Shown here piece by piece: positions 41,576 through 50,119 of a stretch of DNA of 64,000 nucleotides (position 1 is the first letter of the stretch; the number at the start of each line of letters is the position of its first letter). Under the pieces are notes generated by a model. It saw only the letters and a list, made by a program, of their open reading frames with translations, was not told where the DNA came from and searched no databases. Position numbers and translations under genes: made by a program. This DNA is from Pimelobacter simplex (GTDB taxonomy: Bacteria > Actinomycetota > Actinomycetes > Propionibacteriales > Nocardioidaceae). Location: assembly GCF_024662235.1 (NCBI RefSeq), contig NZ_CP096276.1:5704001-5768000 (forward strand), read 5' to 3'.

Positions 41576-42262
41576 ATGCCGATCGCTCGATCCACCATCG
41601 CCGGCGCCGTCACGGGCGTCCTCCTGCTCGGCGGAGCCGTCGGCTTCGCCGTCGGCCTGCCCAAGGTCTCCGAGGACCCGGGCGCAGCGGCCTCCGCCGG
41701 TGACCTGCCGAAGCTCCCGGACCGGCTCGACGACCGGATGGTCGCGCTGTCCAAGATCACGGCCAAGGACGCCGGCACCACCAACCCCGAGGACATCAAG
41801 GCGATCGAGCAGATCGCGAACGCCGCCTCCGACGGCGACACCAAGGCGACGAGCAACCTCGGGTCGATCTACGGTCCCTCCGAGGTCCGCGCCTACATCG
41901 ACGTCAAGGCGATGGCCCAGGCCACCGCGCAGAGCGCCCCGGCCCAGATCGCGGTGACCGTGACCGGCGGCCCCACCGGCCTGGTCATCCCGAACGGCCC
42001 GTTCGAGATCAGCCAGAACGGCGGCGGCCACTACGAGCTGCGCGAGGTCGGCGGCCACCGCTGCGCCGTCGCCTGGCAGCAGCCGACCGACCCGACCACC
42101 GGGATGCCGGTCGAGGGCGACATCCCGCCCGGCAGCTACCAGACCGAGTGCCGTGCCGAGCGCGGCGGCCTCACCTACGACGTCTACGCCTCGGGCCTGA
42201 CGCCGGACGAGATCGCGCACTACCTCGACCTCGTCCTGGAGAAGACCGGCGCCGACGCCTAG
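41576..42262 (+). CDS. Hypothetical exported protein
   Basis: 228 residues with one N-terminal hydrophobic segment (STIAGAVTGVLLLGGAVGFAVGLP, about 6-29), either an uncleaved anchor or a signal peptide. The rest has no family signature; two Cys (HRCAVAW and TECRAER) probably form a disulphide. A CATGAT -10-like element lies 6 bases before the ATG. It converges on the L,D-transpeptidase gene with a 12-bp gap. Function unknown. Confidence 0.75.
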   Translation: MPIARSTIAGAVTGVLLLGGAVGFAVGLPKVSEDPGAAASAGDLPKLPDRLDDRMVALSKITAKDAGTTNPEDIKAIEQIANAASDGDTKATSNLGSIYGPSEVRAYIDVKAMAQATAQSAPAQIAVTVTGGPTGLVIPNGPFEISQNGGGHYELREVGGHRCAVAWQQPTDPTTGMPVEGDIPPGSYQTECRAERGGLTYDVYASGLTPDEIAHYLDLVLEKTGADA

Positions 42263-42274
42263 CCCTCGGCGCGC

Positions 42275-43258
42275 TCAGCTCCAGTAGATGACGACCTTGT
42301 CGCCCACGGAGACCTGGTCGAACAGCCACGCCACCGCGCCCTGGTCGCGGACGTTGACGCACCCGTGCGAGGCGCCGTTGTAGCCGTGCGCCGCGAAGTC
42401 CGGGGAGTAGTGCACGGCCTGCCCGCCGGAGAAGAACATCGCGTAGGGCATGGACGTGTGGTACAGCGTCGAGACGTGGTCGCGGCTCTTGCGCTGGATC
42501 GCGAACACGCCCTCGCGGGTCGGCAGCTCGGCCGAGCCGAACCGGACGTCGACGGTCTTGCGGACCGTCCCGTCGACCACCCAGCGCAGCGTGCGGCTCG
42601 ACTTGTCGATGCACAGCACCCGCCCGGTCTGGCAGCGCGCGTCGAGCGGTCCGGGCGTGTTGCCGCCGGTGCTCGGCGGCGGCTGGTTCGTCAGCTCGGC
42701 CCGGGTGGGCTCGCGGGTCATCGCCTCGAGCCGGTCGAGCGTGCGCCGGTCGACCTCGCCGGTGACCTCGAAGCCGCGCTTGGCCTGGAAGCCGCGCACC
42801 GCCTCGGTCGTGACCGGGCCGTACTTGTCGGTGACGTCGCCGCTGAACCAGTCGATCTGCTTGAGCCGGGCCTGGATCTCGCGCACCTGGGGGCCGGTGT
42901 CGCCGGGCGAGAACAGCGCCGGACCGGCCGGCGGGGGACCGGGGTCCTTGCTCGGGGTCTTGCTCGGCTCGTCGCTGGGCTCGTCGCGGGGCTCGTCGCT
43001 CGGGGTGTCGCCGGGGGTGTCACTCGGGGTGTCGCTCGGCTCGGCGGCCGGGTTGCCGATCGGCCGGGTGCCGGGCTGGTCGGTGGCCTGAGCGCCGGGC
43101 TGGTGGACCCGGGTGGGGCCGTCGGCCTGGGGGGAGTGCTCCCAGGGGAGCTTCTCGCCGCGCACGGCCCAACCGACGCCGTACGCCAGGACGGAGCAGA
43201 GCGCCGCGATCACGGTGACGACCGTGATCCGGCGAGCGATGCGCAGCTTTGTCTTCAT
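42275..43258 (-). CDS. Peptidoglycan-binding L,D-transpeptidase
   Basis: 327 residues. An N-terminal membrane segment (about 9-30), a Pro/Asp/Glu/Ser/Thr-rich linker with repeats such as DTPSDTPGDTPSDEP, a peptidoglycan-binding domain (about 118-175; GDTGPQVREIQARL, YGPVTTEAVRGFQ) and a YkuD catalytic domain ending HGYNGASHGCVNVRD with the nucleophile Cys near residue 300. It would make 3-3 cross-links or anchor proteins outside the membrane. No clear Shine-Dalgarno. Confidence 0.93.
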   Translation of the reverse strand: MKTKLRIARRITVVTVIAALCSVLAYGVGWAVRGEKLPWEHSPQADGPTRVHQPGAQATDQPGTRPIGNPAAEPSDTPSDTPGDTPSDEPRDEPSDEPSKTPSKDPGPPPAGPALFSPGDTGPQVREIQARLKQIDWFSGDVTDKYGPVTTEAVRGFQAKRGFEVTGEVDRRTLDRLEAMTREPTRAELTNQPPPSTGGNTPGPLDARCQTGRVLCIDKSSRTLRWVVDGTVRKTVDVRFGSAELPTREGVFAIQRKSRDHVSTLYHTSMPYAMFFSGGQAVHYSPDFAAHGYNGASHGCVNVRDQGAVAWLFDQVSVGDKVVIYWS

Positions 43259-43310
43259 GCTCAGGTAGACGCTGCAGGCGGCCGGTTGGTTGCGCGCGAT
43301 TTCACGCGGC

Positions 43311-43316
43311 TAGGCT
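43311..43316 (+). promoter_or_regulatory. -10 element of menG (leaderless)
   Basis: TAGGCT lies 6 bases before the GTG at 43323; a TTGGTT 19 bp further up may be the -35. Confidence 0.5.
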
Positions 43317-43322
43317 GCCGCG

Positions 43323-44012
43323 GTGGCCCGTGCAGAGCTCGACAAGCAGCCCGCCGACGTTCGACGGATGTTCGACACTGTCGCGCGGCGCTATGACCTG
43401 ACCAACGACATCCTCTCGTTCGGGCAGGACCGCCGCTGGCGACGCGAGGTCCTCGCCGCCGTCGACCCGTCGTACGGCGACCGGGTGCTCGACCTCGCGG
43501 CCGGCACCGGCACCTCGAGCCAGCCGTTCCGCGACGCCGGGGCGGAGGTCGTACCGTGCGACTTCTCGATCGGCATGCTCCAGGTCGGCAAGAAGCAGCT
43601 GCCGCACCTGCCCTTCACCGCCGGCGACGGCACCAAGCTGCCCTTCCGCGACGCGACCTTCGACGCCGTCACGATCTCGTTCGGCCTGCGCAATATCGTC
43701 GACCCGCTCGCCGGCCTCGCCGAGATGCGCCGGGTCACCAAGCCCGGCGGCCGCCTGGTCGTGTGCGAGTTCAGCCACCCGACGTGGTCGCCGTGGCGCA
43801 CCGTCTACATCGAGTACCTGATGAAGGCGCTCCCCGCCGTCGCCCGCACCGTCTCCTCGGCCCCGGACGCCTACGTCTACCTCGCCGAGTCCATCCGCGC
43901 CTGGCCCGACCAGCGCGGCCTCGCGGACCTGATCGGCGAGGCGGGCTGGCAGAAGCCGCAGTGGCGCAACCTCTCGGGCGGCATCGTGGCGATGCACCGG
44001 GCGACCGCCTGA
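43323..44012 (+). CDS. menG: Demethylmenaquinone methyltransferase
   Basis: 229 residues, UbiE/MenG family; SAM-dependent methylation of demethylmenaquinone to menaquinone. [25 protein letters not shown] at the N-terminus and the SAM motif [11 protein letters not shown] are diagnostic; ISFGLRNI and [11 protein letters not shown] are further family blocks. GTG start with a promoter six bases upstream. It lies between the men cluster (31744-38990) and the nuo operon, not in an operon with either. Confidence 0.95.
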   Translation: MARAELDKQPADVRRMFDTVARRYDLTNDILSFGQDRRWRREVLAAVDPSYGDRVLDLAAGTGTSSQPFRDAGAEVVPCDFSIGMLQVGKKQLPHLPFTAGDGTKLPFRDATFDAVTISFGLRNIVDPLAGLAEMRRVTKPGGRLVVCEFSHPTWSPWRTVYIEYLMKALPAVARTVSSAPDAYVYLAESIRAWPDQRGLADLIGEAGWQKPQWRNLSGGIVAMHRATA

Positions 44013-44031
44013 CAGAGCCCGCCGGGCCCCC

Positions 44032-44037
44032 TACGCT
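44032..44037 (+). promoter_or_regulatory. -10 element of the first small membrane paralogue (leaderless)
   Basis: TACGCT lies 7 bases before the ATG at 44045. Confidence 0.45.
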
Positions 44038-44044
44038 CGCGCTC

Positions 44045-44524
44045 ATGCAGGCCCTCCGCGCCGACTGGACCCCCACCGCGGCCGAGTCGAAGGCGTACGC
44101 CCGCGCGGCGGCGCTCCTCTGCGTGCGCACCTACGCCGCGCTGATCCTGGTCGGCGGCGTGATCGCTGCAGCGGCCGTCGCCTACCTGGTCGAGACCGAC
44201 TTCGTCGCGGTCCTGGCGCTGTACGTCGTGATCCAGGGCGTCTTGATCGGCCGGCAGTGGCGGCGGATCGTCAAGCAGATCGCGGCCGGCTTCCCGCCCG
44301 GCCTGCCGGCCGCGGCCGAGGCGAGCGAGGCGGGACTCCGGATCGTGCACCCACACGCGGTCTGCGAGTACCCCTGGAGCCGGCTGGGCGCGCCGCGGGT
44401 CGCGCCGGCGTACGTGTCGTGCAAGGACGAGGTGACCCGTGGCCGCTTCCTGTTCCCGCGCCAGCTCTTCCCGGACGCCTGGCTCGCGCACGTCGGCGGG
44501 GGAGACCGGGAGGACACCGCGTGA
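44045..44524 (+). CDS. Small membrane protein with YcxB-like C-terminal domain, paralogue 1
   Basis: 159 residues: an N-terminal segment with a Tyr/Ala-rich region (WTPTAAESKAYARAAALLC), two membrane helices (about 33-70) and a C-terminal soluble domain of about 70 residues containing EAGLRIVHPHAVCEYPWSRLG and RGRFLFPRQLFPDAW. This split pattern is like YcxB-domain proteins. Overlaps the next gene by GTGA; the two proteins have the same layout, so they are an in-tandem paralogous pair. Function unknown. Confidence 0.72.
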   Translation: MQALRADWTPTAAESKAYARAAALLCVRTYAALILVGGVIAAAAVAYLVETDFVAVLALYVVIQGVLIGRQWRRIVKQIAAGFPPGLPAAAEASEAGLRIVHPHAVCEYPWSRLGAPRVAPAYVSCKDEVTRGRFLFPRQLFPDAWLAHVGGGDREDTA

Positions 44525-44988
44525 GCGCATCCGACCGCGTCGAGTGGACGGTCACCGCCGACGAGCAGGCCGCCCTGATCCGTGCATCGACCTGGCAGCT
44601 CTGGCGCAAGCTCGCGCTCTCCGTCGTGACCCTCCTCGCCGGCGGGCTCGCGCTGCTCGGAGCGACGCGGTGGGGTGCGCCCGGGCTGCTGCTGGGGCCG
44701 GTGCTGGCCGGCGCGATGGCGGCGTGGCTGTGGTTCGCCGCCCACCGATCGGTACGCCGCCTGCTGGTCGCCGCCTACCCGGTCGGCGCGACGGTGGCCG
44801 CCGAGGCCACGCCGGAGCGTCTGCGGCTGGCCACGGAGGCCGGCGCCAGCGAGCTGCCCTGGGAGCGGCTGACCGAGGCCCGGGTGGGCCCGGTCGTGGT
44901 GCTGGTCAAGGACGCCGTGTGCCGGCAGTGGGTGACCATCCCGCGGCCGTTGTTCCGCGATGCGTGGCGTCCCTACCTGCCTCGCTGA
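44521..44988 (+). CDS. Small membrane protein with YcxB-like C-terminal domain, paralogue 2
   Basis: 155 residues with the same architecture as the preceding protein: VEWTVTADEQAALIRAS, two membrane segments (about 33-70) and a soluble tail (TPERLRLATEAGASELPWERLTEARV, ...IPRPLFRDAWRPYL). The shared ending PR-LF-DAW links it to paralogue 1. GTG at 44521 overlaps the previous stop. Function unknown; possibly a heterodimer. Confidence 0.72.
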   Translation: MSASDRVEWTVTADEQAALIRASTWQLWRKLALSVVTLLAGGLALLGATRWGAPGLLLGPVLAGAMAAWLWFAAHRSVRRLLVAAYPVGATVAAEATPERLRLATEAGASELPWERLTEARVGPVVVLVKDAVCRQWVTIPRPLFRDAWRPYLPR

Positions 44989-45063
44989 GGCCCCTGATTT
45001 TCGCAACCCTCTCGTGCGTTAAATCCCCAGGTCAGGCGCGGTTTTCGAGGTGACAGGCGGGGC

Positions 45064-45083
45064 GGGTGTGGCATTGCCCACCC
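45064..45083 (+). terminator. Hairpin upstream of nuo, possible terminator
   Basis: GGGTG-T-GGC pairs with GCC-CACCC around an ATT loop (8 bp with a bulge). No U-tract; assignment is tentative. It could end the preceding operon or be part of the nuo regulatory region. Confidence 0.35.
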
Positions 45084-45086
45084 CCC

Positions 45087-45147
45087 TGTGACGGGCCCGT
45101 TCCGGGGTGGCAGTATGTGTTCCACGCCACTAGTGATTCTGTTCACA
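45087..45147 (+). promoter_or_regulatory. nuo promoter with downstream Rex operator
   Basis: TGTGAC (45087-45092), 18 bp, CAGTAT (45111-45116) is the best promoter. The 16-mer AGTGATTCTGTTCACA (45132-45147) matches the Rex consensus TGTGAACGCGTTCACA at 11 of 16 positions, including all of the right half GTTCACA. It lies just after the expected transcription start, where a bound Rex would be a roadblock. nuo is a Rex target in Streptomyces. Confidence 0.6.
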
Positions 45148-45167
45148 AGATCACGAGAGGGAGGCTC

Positions 45168-45524
45168 ATGGAGCTCTACACGCCGGTGCTCGTCCTGGCG
45201 GCCCTGGCCGCGTTGTTCGCGGTCGGATCGGTCGCCATGAGCACGATGGTGGGGCCGCGGCGCTACAACCGCGCCAAGTCCGACTCCTACGAGTGCGGCA
45301 TCGAGCCGACGCCGCAGGCGTTGAGCGGCCGCTTCCCGGTGAAGTACTACATCACCGCGATGCTCTTCATCGTCTTCGACATCGAGATCATCTTCCTCTA
45401 CCCCTGGGCCGTCCGCTTCGACGCGATGTCCTGGTTCGGGCTGATCGAGATGGTCCTGTTCATCGCCACCGTCTTTGTCGCGTACGCCTATGTGTGGCGC
45501 CGCGGCGGATTGGACTGGGACTGA
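45168..45524 (+). CDS. nuoA: NADH-quinone oxidoreductase subunit A
   Basis: 118 residues, three membrane helices, first gene of the fourteen-gene complex I operon. YECGIEPTPQALSGRFPVKYYITAMLFIVFDIEIIFLYPWA carries the loop Cys and the conserved acidic residues of the membrane arm. ATG at 45168 is chosen because GAGAGGGAGG precedes it; the open frame extends ~34 codons further but runs through the promoter and Rex site. A three-base gap separates it from nuoB. Confidence 0.96.
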   Translation: MELYTPVLVLAALAALFAVGSVAMSTMVGPRRYNRAKSDSYECGIEPTPQALSGRFPVKYYITAMLFIVFDIEIIFLYPWAVRFDAMSWFGLIEMVLFIATVFVAYAYVWRRGGLDWD

Positions 45525-45527
45525 CCC

Positions 45528-46085
45528 ATGGGCATCGAGGAGAAGCTCCCGAGCGGAGTCCTGCTGAGCACGGTCGAGGGGTTGGCCGGCTACATGCGCA
45601 AGGCCAGCTTCTGGCCGGCGACGTTCGGCCTGGCCTGCTGCGCGATCGAGATGATGACCAGCGGTGGGCCCAAGTACGACCTCGCGCGCTTCGGCATGGA
45701 GGTCTTCCGGGCCAGCCCGCGCCAGGCCGACCTGATGATCGTCGCGGGTCGGGTGAGCCAGAAGATGGCGCCCGTCCTGCGCCAGATCTACGACCAGATG
45801 GCCGAGCCCAAGTGGGTGCTGGCGATGGGCGTGTGCGCGAGCAGCGGCGGCATGTTCAACAACTACGCGATCGTCCAGGGCGTCGACCACGTCGTTCCGG
45901 TCGACATGTACCTGCCCGGCTGCCCGCCGCGGCCGGAGATGCTGATCGACGCGATCCTCAAGCTCCACGACAAGGTCCAGCACGACACCCCCTTCGGCGC
46001 GAACCGCGCGGCCAAGATCCGCGAGCTCGAGGCCGAGGCGCTGGTGGCGCTGCCGACCGGTGACCAGCGAGGACTGCTGCGATGA
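45528..46085 (+). CDS. nuoB: NADH-quinone oxidoreductase subunit B
   Basis: 185 residues; carries the last iron-sulphur cluster (N2) before quinone. The ligands are Cys37-Cys38 in [10 protein letters not shown], a Cys in [11 protein letters not shown] (about 102) and one in [12 protein letters not shown] (about 132). Normal length. Overlaps nuoC by ATGA. Confidence 0.97.
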   Translation: MGIEEKLPSGVLLSTVEGLAGYMRKASFWPATFGLACCAIEMMTSGGPKYDLARFGMEVFRASPRQADLMIVAGRVSQKMAPVLRQIYDQMAEPKWVLAMGVCASSGGMFNNYAIVQGVDHVVPVDMYLPGCPPRPEMLIDAILKLHDKVQHDTPFGANRAAKIRELEAEALVALPTGDQRGLLR

Positions 46086-46768
46086 GCGACGAGAACGTTC
46101 CCGCCGAGGCCGAGGCGACCCCGGCCGAGGTCGAGGTCGAGGTCCGCGCGGTCGGTGAGCGGCGCGGCATGTTCGGGGTCGAGGGCTCCGGCGACACCAG
46201 CGGGTACGGCGGCCTGGTGGCCCCCGTGGTCCTGCCCGGTGCCGCGCAGCGGCCCTACGGCGGCTGGTTCGACGGGGTGGCCGACCGGCTCGACCCGCTG
46301 ATCGAGCAGGTGGTCATCCACCGCGGCGAGATCACCTTCCACGTGCGCCGCGAGCACCTGCTCGAGGTCGCCCAGAAGCTCCGCGACGACCCGGACCTGC
46401 GCTTCGAGCTGCTCTCCGGCGTCAGCGGCGTGCACTACCCGGGCGACACCGGTCGTGAGCTGCACGCGGTCTACCACCTGATGTCCTTCACCTGGAACCG
46501 CCGGGTCCGGGTCGAGGTGGCCGCGCCCGACAGCGACCCGCACGTGCCGAGCCTGGTGCCGATCTACCCGGCGGCCGACTGGCACGAGCGCGAGACCTGG
46601 GACATGTTCGGGCTGCAGTTCGACGGTCACCCGGCCCTGACCCGGATCCTGATGCCCGACGACTGGCCGGGCCACCCGCAGCGCAAGGACTACCCCCTCG
46701 GCGGCATCCCCGTCGAGTACAAGGGCGCGAGCGTCCCGCCGCCGGACCAGCGGAGGTCTTACAACTGA
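46082..46768 (+). CDS. nuoC: NADH-quinone oxidoreductase subunit C
   Basis: 228 residues; 30-kDa subunit of the connecting module. The conserved C-terminal signature [44 protein letters not shown] is present in pieces (for example ERETWDMFG and [11 protein letters not shown]). The first ~25 residues are a Glu/Ala-rich extension. Not fused with nuoD. Confidence 0.97.
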   Translation: MSDENVPAEAEATPAEVEVEVRAVGERRGMFGVEGSGDTSGYGGLVAPVVLPGAAQRPYGGWFDGVADRLDPLIEQVVIHRGEITFHVRREHLLEVAQKLRDDPDLRFELLSGVSGVHYPGDTGRELHAVYHLMSFTWNRRVRVEVAAPDSDPHVPSLVPIYPAADWHERETWDMFGLQFDGHPALTRILMPDDWPGHPQRKDYPLGGIPVEYKGASVPPPDQRRSYN

Positions 46769-48105
46769 TGAGCACCGACTTCTACGCCGACGGCGCCGAC
46801 ACCAGCGACGGCAAGGTCTTCACCGTCTCGGGCCAGGACTGGGACGAGATCGCGGCCGGCATGGGCGACAACGACGCCGCCGAGCGCGTCGTCGTCAACA
46901 TGGGCCCGCAGCACCCGTCGACGCACGGCGTGCTCCGGCTGATCCTCGAGATCGAGGGTGAGACGGTCACCGAGGCCCGCTGCGGCATCGGCTACCTGCA
47001 CACCGGCATCGAGAAGAACATGGAGTTCCGCTCCTGGACGCAGGGCGTCACGTTCTGCACCCGGATGGACTACCTCTCGCCGTTCTACAACGAGATGACC
47101 TACGTGCTGGGCGTCGAGCGGCTGCTCGACATCGAGGACGATATCCCCGAGAAGGCCCAGGTCATGCGGGTCCTGCTCATGGAGCTCAACCGGATCTCCT
47201 CCCACCTGGTGTGCATCGCCACCGGTGGCATGGAGATCGGCGCCCTGACCGTGATGACGATCGGCTTCCGCGAGCGCGAGCTGGTGCTCGACCTCTTCGA
47301 GCTCATCACCGGCCTGCGCATGAACCACGCGTTCATCCGTCCCGGTGGCGTCGCCCAGGACATGCCGCCGGGGGCGCTCGACCAGATCCGCGACTTCGTC
47401 GCGCTGATGAAGAAGCGCCTCCCCGAGTACGCCGCCCTGTGCAACGCGAACCCGATCTTCAAGGCCCGCCTCGAGAACGTCGGCCACCTCGACCTCGAGG
47501 GCTGCATGGCGCTGGGTCTCACCGGCCCGGTCCTGCGCAGCACCGGCTACGGCTTCGACCTGCGCAAGGCCCAGCCCTACAGCGGCTACGAGACCTACGA
47601 CTTCGACGTGCAGACCTGGGACACCGCCGACTCGTACGGCCGGTTCCGGGTGCGCCTCAACGAGATGTGGGAGTCGCTGCGGATCATCGAGCAGGCCGCC
47701 GACCGGCTGGCCCGGCTCGAGGGCGCCCCGGTGATGGTGGGCGACAAGAAGATCGCCTGGCCCAGCCAGCTCTCCATCGGCAGCGACGGCATGGGCAACA
47801 GCCTCGACCACATCCGCCACATCATGGGGGAGTCGATGGAGGCGCTGATCCACCACTTCAAGCTGGTCACCGAGGGCTTCCGGGTGCCGGCCGGCCAGGC
47901 CTACGTGCCGGTCGAGTCGCCACGCGGCGAGCTCGGGGCGCACGTTGTCTCCGACGGCGGCACCCGTCCCTTCCGGGCGCACTTCCGCGACCCGTCGTTC
48001 AACAACCTCCAGGCGATGGGCGTGATGAGCGAGGGCGGCCAGATCGCCGACGTCATCGTCGCCATCGCGAGCATCGACCCGGTCATGGGAGGCGTCGACC
48101 GATGA
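46768..48105 (+). CDS. nuoD: NADH-quinone oxidoreductase subunit D
   Basis: 445 residues; 49-kDa subunit that with NuoB forms the quinone site. [15 protein letters not shown] (about 45-59) includes the His of the quinone pocket; CRIGYLH..GIEK and [10 protein letters not shown] follow. ATG shares one base with the nuoC stop (TGATG). The N-terminal ~40 residues are slightly longer than in E. coli-type enzymes. Confidence 0.97.
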   Translation: MSTDFYADGADTSDGKVFTVSGQDWDEIAAGMGDNDAAERVVVNMGPQHPSTHGVLRLILEIEGETVTEARCGIGYLHTGIEKNMEFRSWTQGVTFCTRMDYLSPFYNEMTYVLGVERLLDIEDDIPEKAQVMRVLLMELNRISSHLVCIATGGMEIGALTVMTIGFRERELVLDLFELITGLRMNHAFIRPGGVAQDMPPGALDQIRDFVALMKKRLPEYAALCNANPIFKARLENVGHLDLEGCMALGLTGPVLRSTGYGFDLRKAQPYSGYETYDFDVQTWDTADSYGRFRVRLNEMWESLRIIEQAADRLARLEGAPVMVGDKKIAWPSQLSIGSDGMGNSLDHIRHIMGESMEALIHHFKLVTEGFRVPAGQAYVPVESPRGELGAHVVSDGGTRPFRAHFRDPSFNNLQAMGVMSEGGQIADVIVAIASIDPVMGGVDR

Positions 48106-48812
48106 GCACCCAGCCCCTCGACGACAAGACGATCGCCGAGCTGCGCGAGATCGCGGCCCGCTACCCCGAGCCGCGCTCGGGCCTGCTGCCGATGCTGCAC
48201 CTGGTGCAGTCGGCCCAGGGCCGGATCACTCCCGAGGGCATCGAGGCCTGCGCCGCGATCCTCGAGATCAGCGCGGCCGAGGTCAACGGCGTCGCGACGT
48301 TCTACACGATGTACAAGCGCCACGGCGTCGGTGACTTCCACGTCGGCGTCTGCACCAACACCCTGTGCGCGGTGATGGGCGGCGACGCGATCTTCGAGCG
48401 GCTCAAGGAGCACCTCGAGATCGGCAACGACGAGGTCGCCGTCCAGCGCCAGGGCGACTCCCGCACCGTCAGCCTCGAGCACATCGAGTGCAACGCCGCC
48501 TGCGACTACGCGCCGGTGATGATGGTCAACTGGGAGTTCATGGACAACCAGACCCCCGAGTCGGCGGTCCAGGTGGTCGAGGCGCTGCGCGCCGGCCACG
48601 AGGTCAGCTCGACCCGCGGGCCGCGGCTCTGCACCTGGCGCGAGGCCGAGCGCGTGCTCGCCGGCTTCCCCGACGGCCGCGCCGACGAGGGACCCACCGC
48701 GGGCCCCGCGTCCCTGGCTGGCCTCCAGATCGCCCGTGAGCGCGGGTGGACCGCCCCCGACCCGGCCGCGCTGCCGGCCGTCGAGGCCGCACACAAGGAC
48801 GGTGACGCGTGA
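48102..48812 (+). CDS. nuoE: NADH-quinone oxidoreductase subunit E
   Basis: 236 residues; 24-kDa subunit with the N1a [2Fe-2S] cluster. Ligands are in GVCTNTLC (about 82-88) and [10 protein letters not shown] (about 126-133). After the thioredoxin-like domain there is a C-terminal extension of about 60 residues rich in Ala and charged residues ([25 protein letters not shown]) typical of actinobacteria. Coupled to nuoD and nuoF. Confidence 0.96.
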   Translation: MSTQPLDDKTIAELREIAARYPEPRSGLLPMLHLVQSAQGRITPEGIEACAAILEISAAEVNGVATFYTMYKRHGVGDFHVGVCTNTLCAVMGGDAIFERLKEHLEIGNDEVAVQRQGDSRTVSLEHIECNAACDYAPVMMVNWEFMDNQTPESAVQVVEALRAGHEVSSTRGPRLCTWREAERVLAGFPDGRADEGPTAGPASLAGLQIARERGWTAPDPAALPAVEAAHKDGDA

Positions 48813-50119
48813 GCGACGTGCTGACCCCGGTCCTCACGGACACCTGGGACGCCGAGCAGGGCTGGAAGCTCGCCGCCTACGCCGCCAAGGGCGGCTACAC
48901 CGCCCTCGACGTCGCCTTCGGCCAGAGCCCCGACGACGTCATCGCCACGGTCAAGGACAGCGGCCTGCGCGGCCGCGGCGGCGCCGGCTTCCCGACCGGC
49001 ATGAAGTGGTCCTTCATCCCGCAGGACAACCCCAAGCCCAAGTACCTCGTCGTCAACGCCGACGAGTCCGAGCCGGGCACCTGCAAGGACATCCCGCTGA
49101 TGATGGGCAACCCGCACGTGCTCGTCGAGGGCGTGATCATCAGCTCCTACGCCATCCGCGCCAACAAGGCGTTCATCTACATCCGCGGCGAGGTCGTCCA
49201 CGTGATCCGCCGGGTGCAGGCGGCGGTGGCCGAGGCCTACGCCGCCGGCCACCTCGGCAAGAACATCCACGGCTCGGGCTACGACCTCGACGTCGTCGTC
49301 CACGCCGGCGCCGGTGCCTACATCTGCGGCGAGGAGACCGCGCTCCTCGAGGGCCTCGAGGGCCGCCGCGGCCAGCCCCGGCTGCGCCCGCCGTTCCCCG
49401 CCGTGGCCGGTCTCTACGCCAGCCCGACGGTCATCAACAACGTCGAGTCGATCGCCTCGGTGCCCGCCATCGTCAAGAACGGCGCGGCCTGGTTCGGTGC
49501 GATGGGCACCGAGAAGTCCAAGGGCCACGGCATCTTCTCGCTCTCGGGCCACGTGCAGAAGCCCGGTCAGTACGAGGCGCCGCTCGGCATCACGCTGCGC
49601 GAGCTGCTCGACCTGGCCGGCGGCGTCCGCGAGGGCCACCAGCTCAAGTTCTGGACGCCCGGCGGCTCCAGCACGCCGCTGCTGACCGCCGAGCACCTCG
49701 ACGTCCCGCTCGACTTCGAGGGCGTCGGCGCGGCCGGGTCCATGCTCGGCACCCGCGCGCTCCAGATCTTCGACGACACCGTCTGCGTGGTGCGGGCGGT
49801 GCTGCGCTGGACGGAGTTCTACAAGCACGAGTCCTGCGGCAAGTGCACCCCGTGCCGCGAGGGCACCTGGTGGCTGGTGCAGGCGCTGACCCGGCTCGAG
49901 AACGGTCAGGGCGCCGAGGCCGACCTCGACCAGCTGCTCGACCAGTGCGACAACATCCTGGGCCGCTCGTTCTGCGCGCTGGGCGACGGCGCGACGAGCC
50001 CGATCTCCAGCTCGATCCAGTACTTCCGCGACGAGTACCTCGCCCACCTCAGCCACGGCGGGTGCCCCTTCGACCCCGCGACGTCGACGGCCTGGGCCGG
50101 CCAGGAGGTGACGGCATGA
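48809..50119 (+). CDS. nuoF: NADH-quinone oxidoreductase subunit F
   Basis: 436 residues; NADH- and FMN-binding 51-kDa subunit. [16 protein letters not shown] (about 52-66) binds [20 protein letters not shown] binds FMN and the N3 [4Fe-4S] ligands are in [15 protein letters not shown] (about 340-355) plus a Cys near residue 392 (FCALGDGA). Normal length. Confidence 0.97.
   Translation: MSDVLTPVLTDTWDAEQGWKLAAYAAKGGYTALDVAFGQSPDDVIATVKDSGLRGRGGAGFPTGMKWSFIPQDNPKPKYLVVNADESEPGTCKDIPLMMGNPHVLVEGVIISSYAIRANKAFIYIRGEVVHVIRRVQAAVAEAYAAGHLGKNIHGSGYDLDVVVHAGAGAYICGEETALLEGLEGRRGQPRLRPPFPAVAGLYASPTVINNVESIASVPAIVKNGAAWFGAMGTEKSKGHGIFSLSGHVQKPGQYEAPLGITLRELLDLAGGVREGHQLKFWTPGGSSTPLLTAEHLDVPLDFEGVGAAGSMLGTRALQIFDDTVCVVRAVLRWTEFYKHESCGKCTPCREGTWWLVQALTRLENGQGAEADLDQLLDQCDNILGRSFCALGDGATSPISSSIQYFRDEYLAHLSHGGCPFDPATSTAWAGQEVTA

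Noticed and set aside
45066..45167. N-terminal extension of nuoA by about 34 codons
   Set aside because: It runs through the promoter and Rex site, lacks conservation-type sequence, and a strong ribosome site precedes the ATG at 45168.
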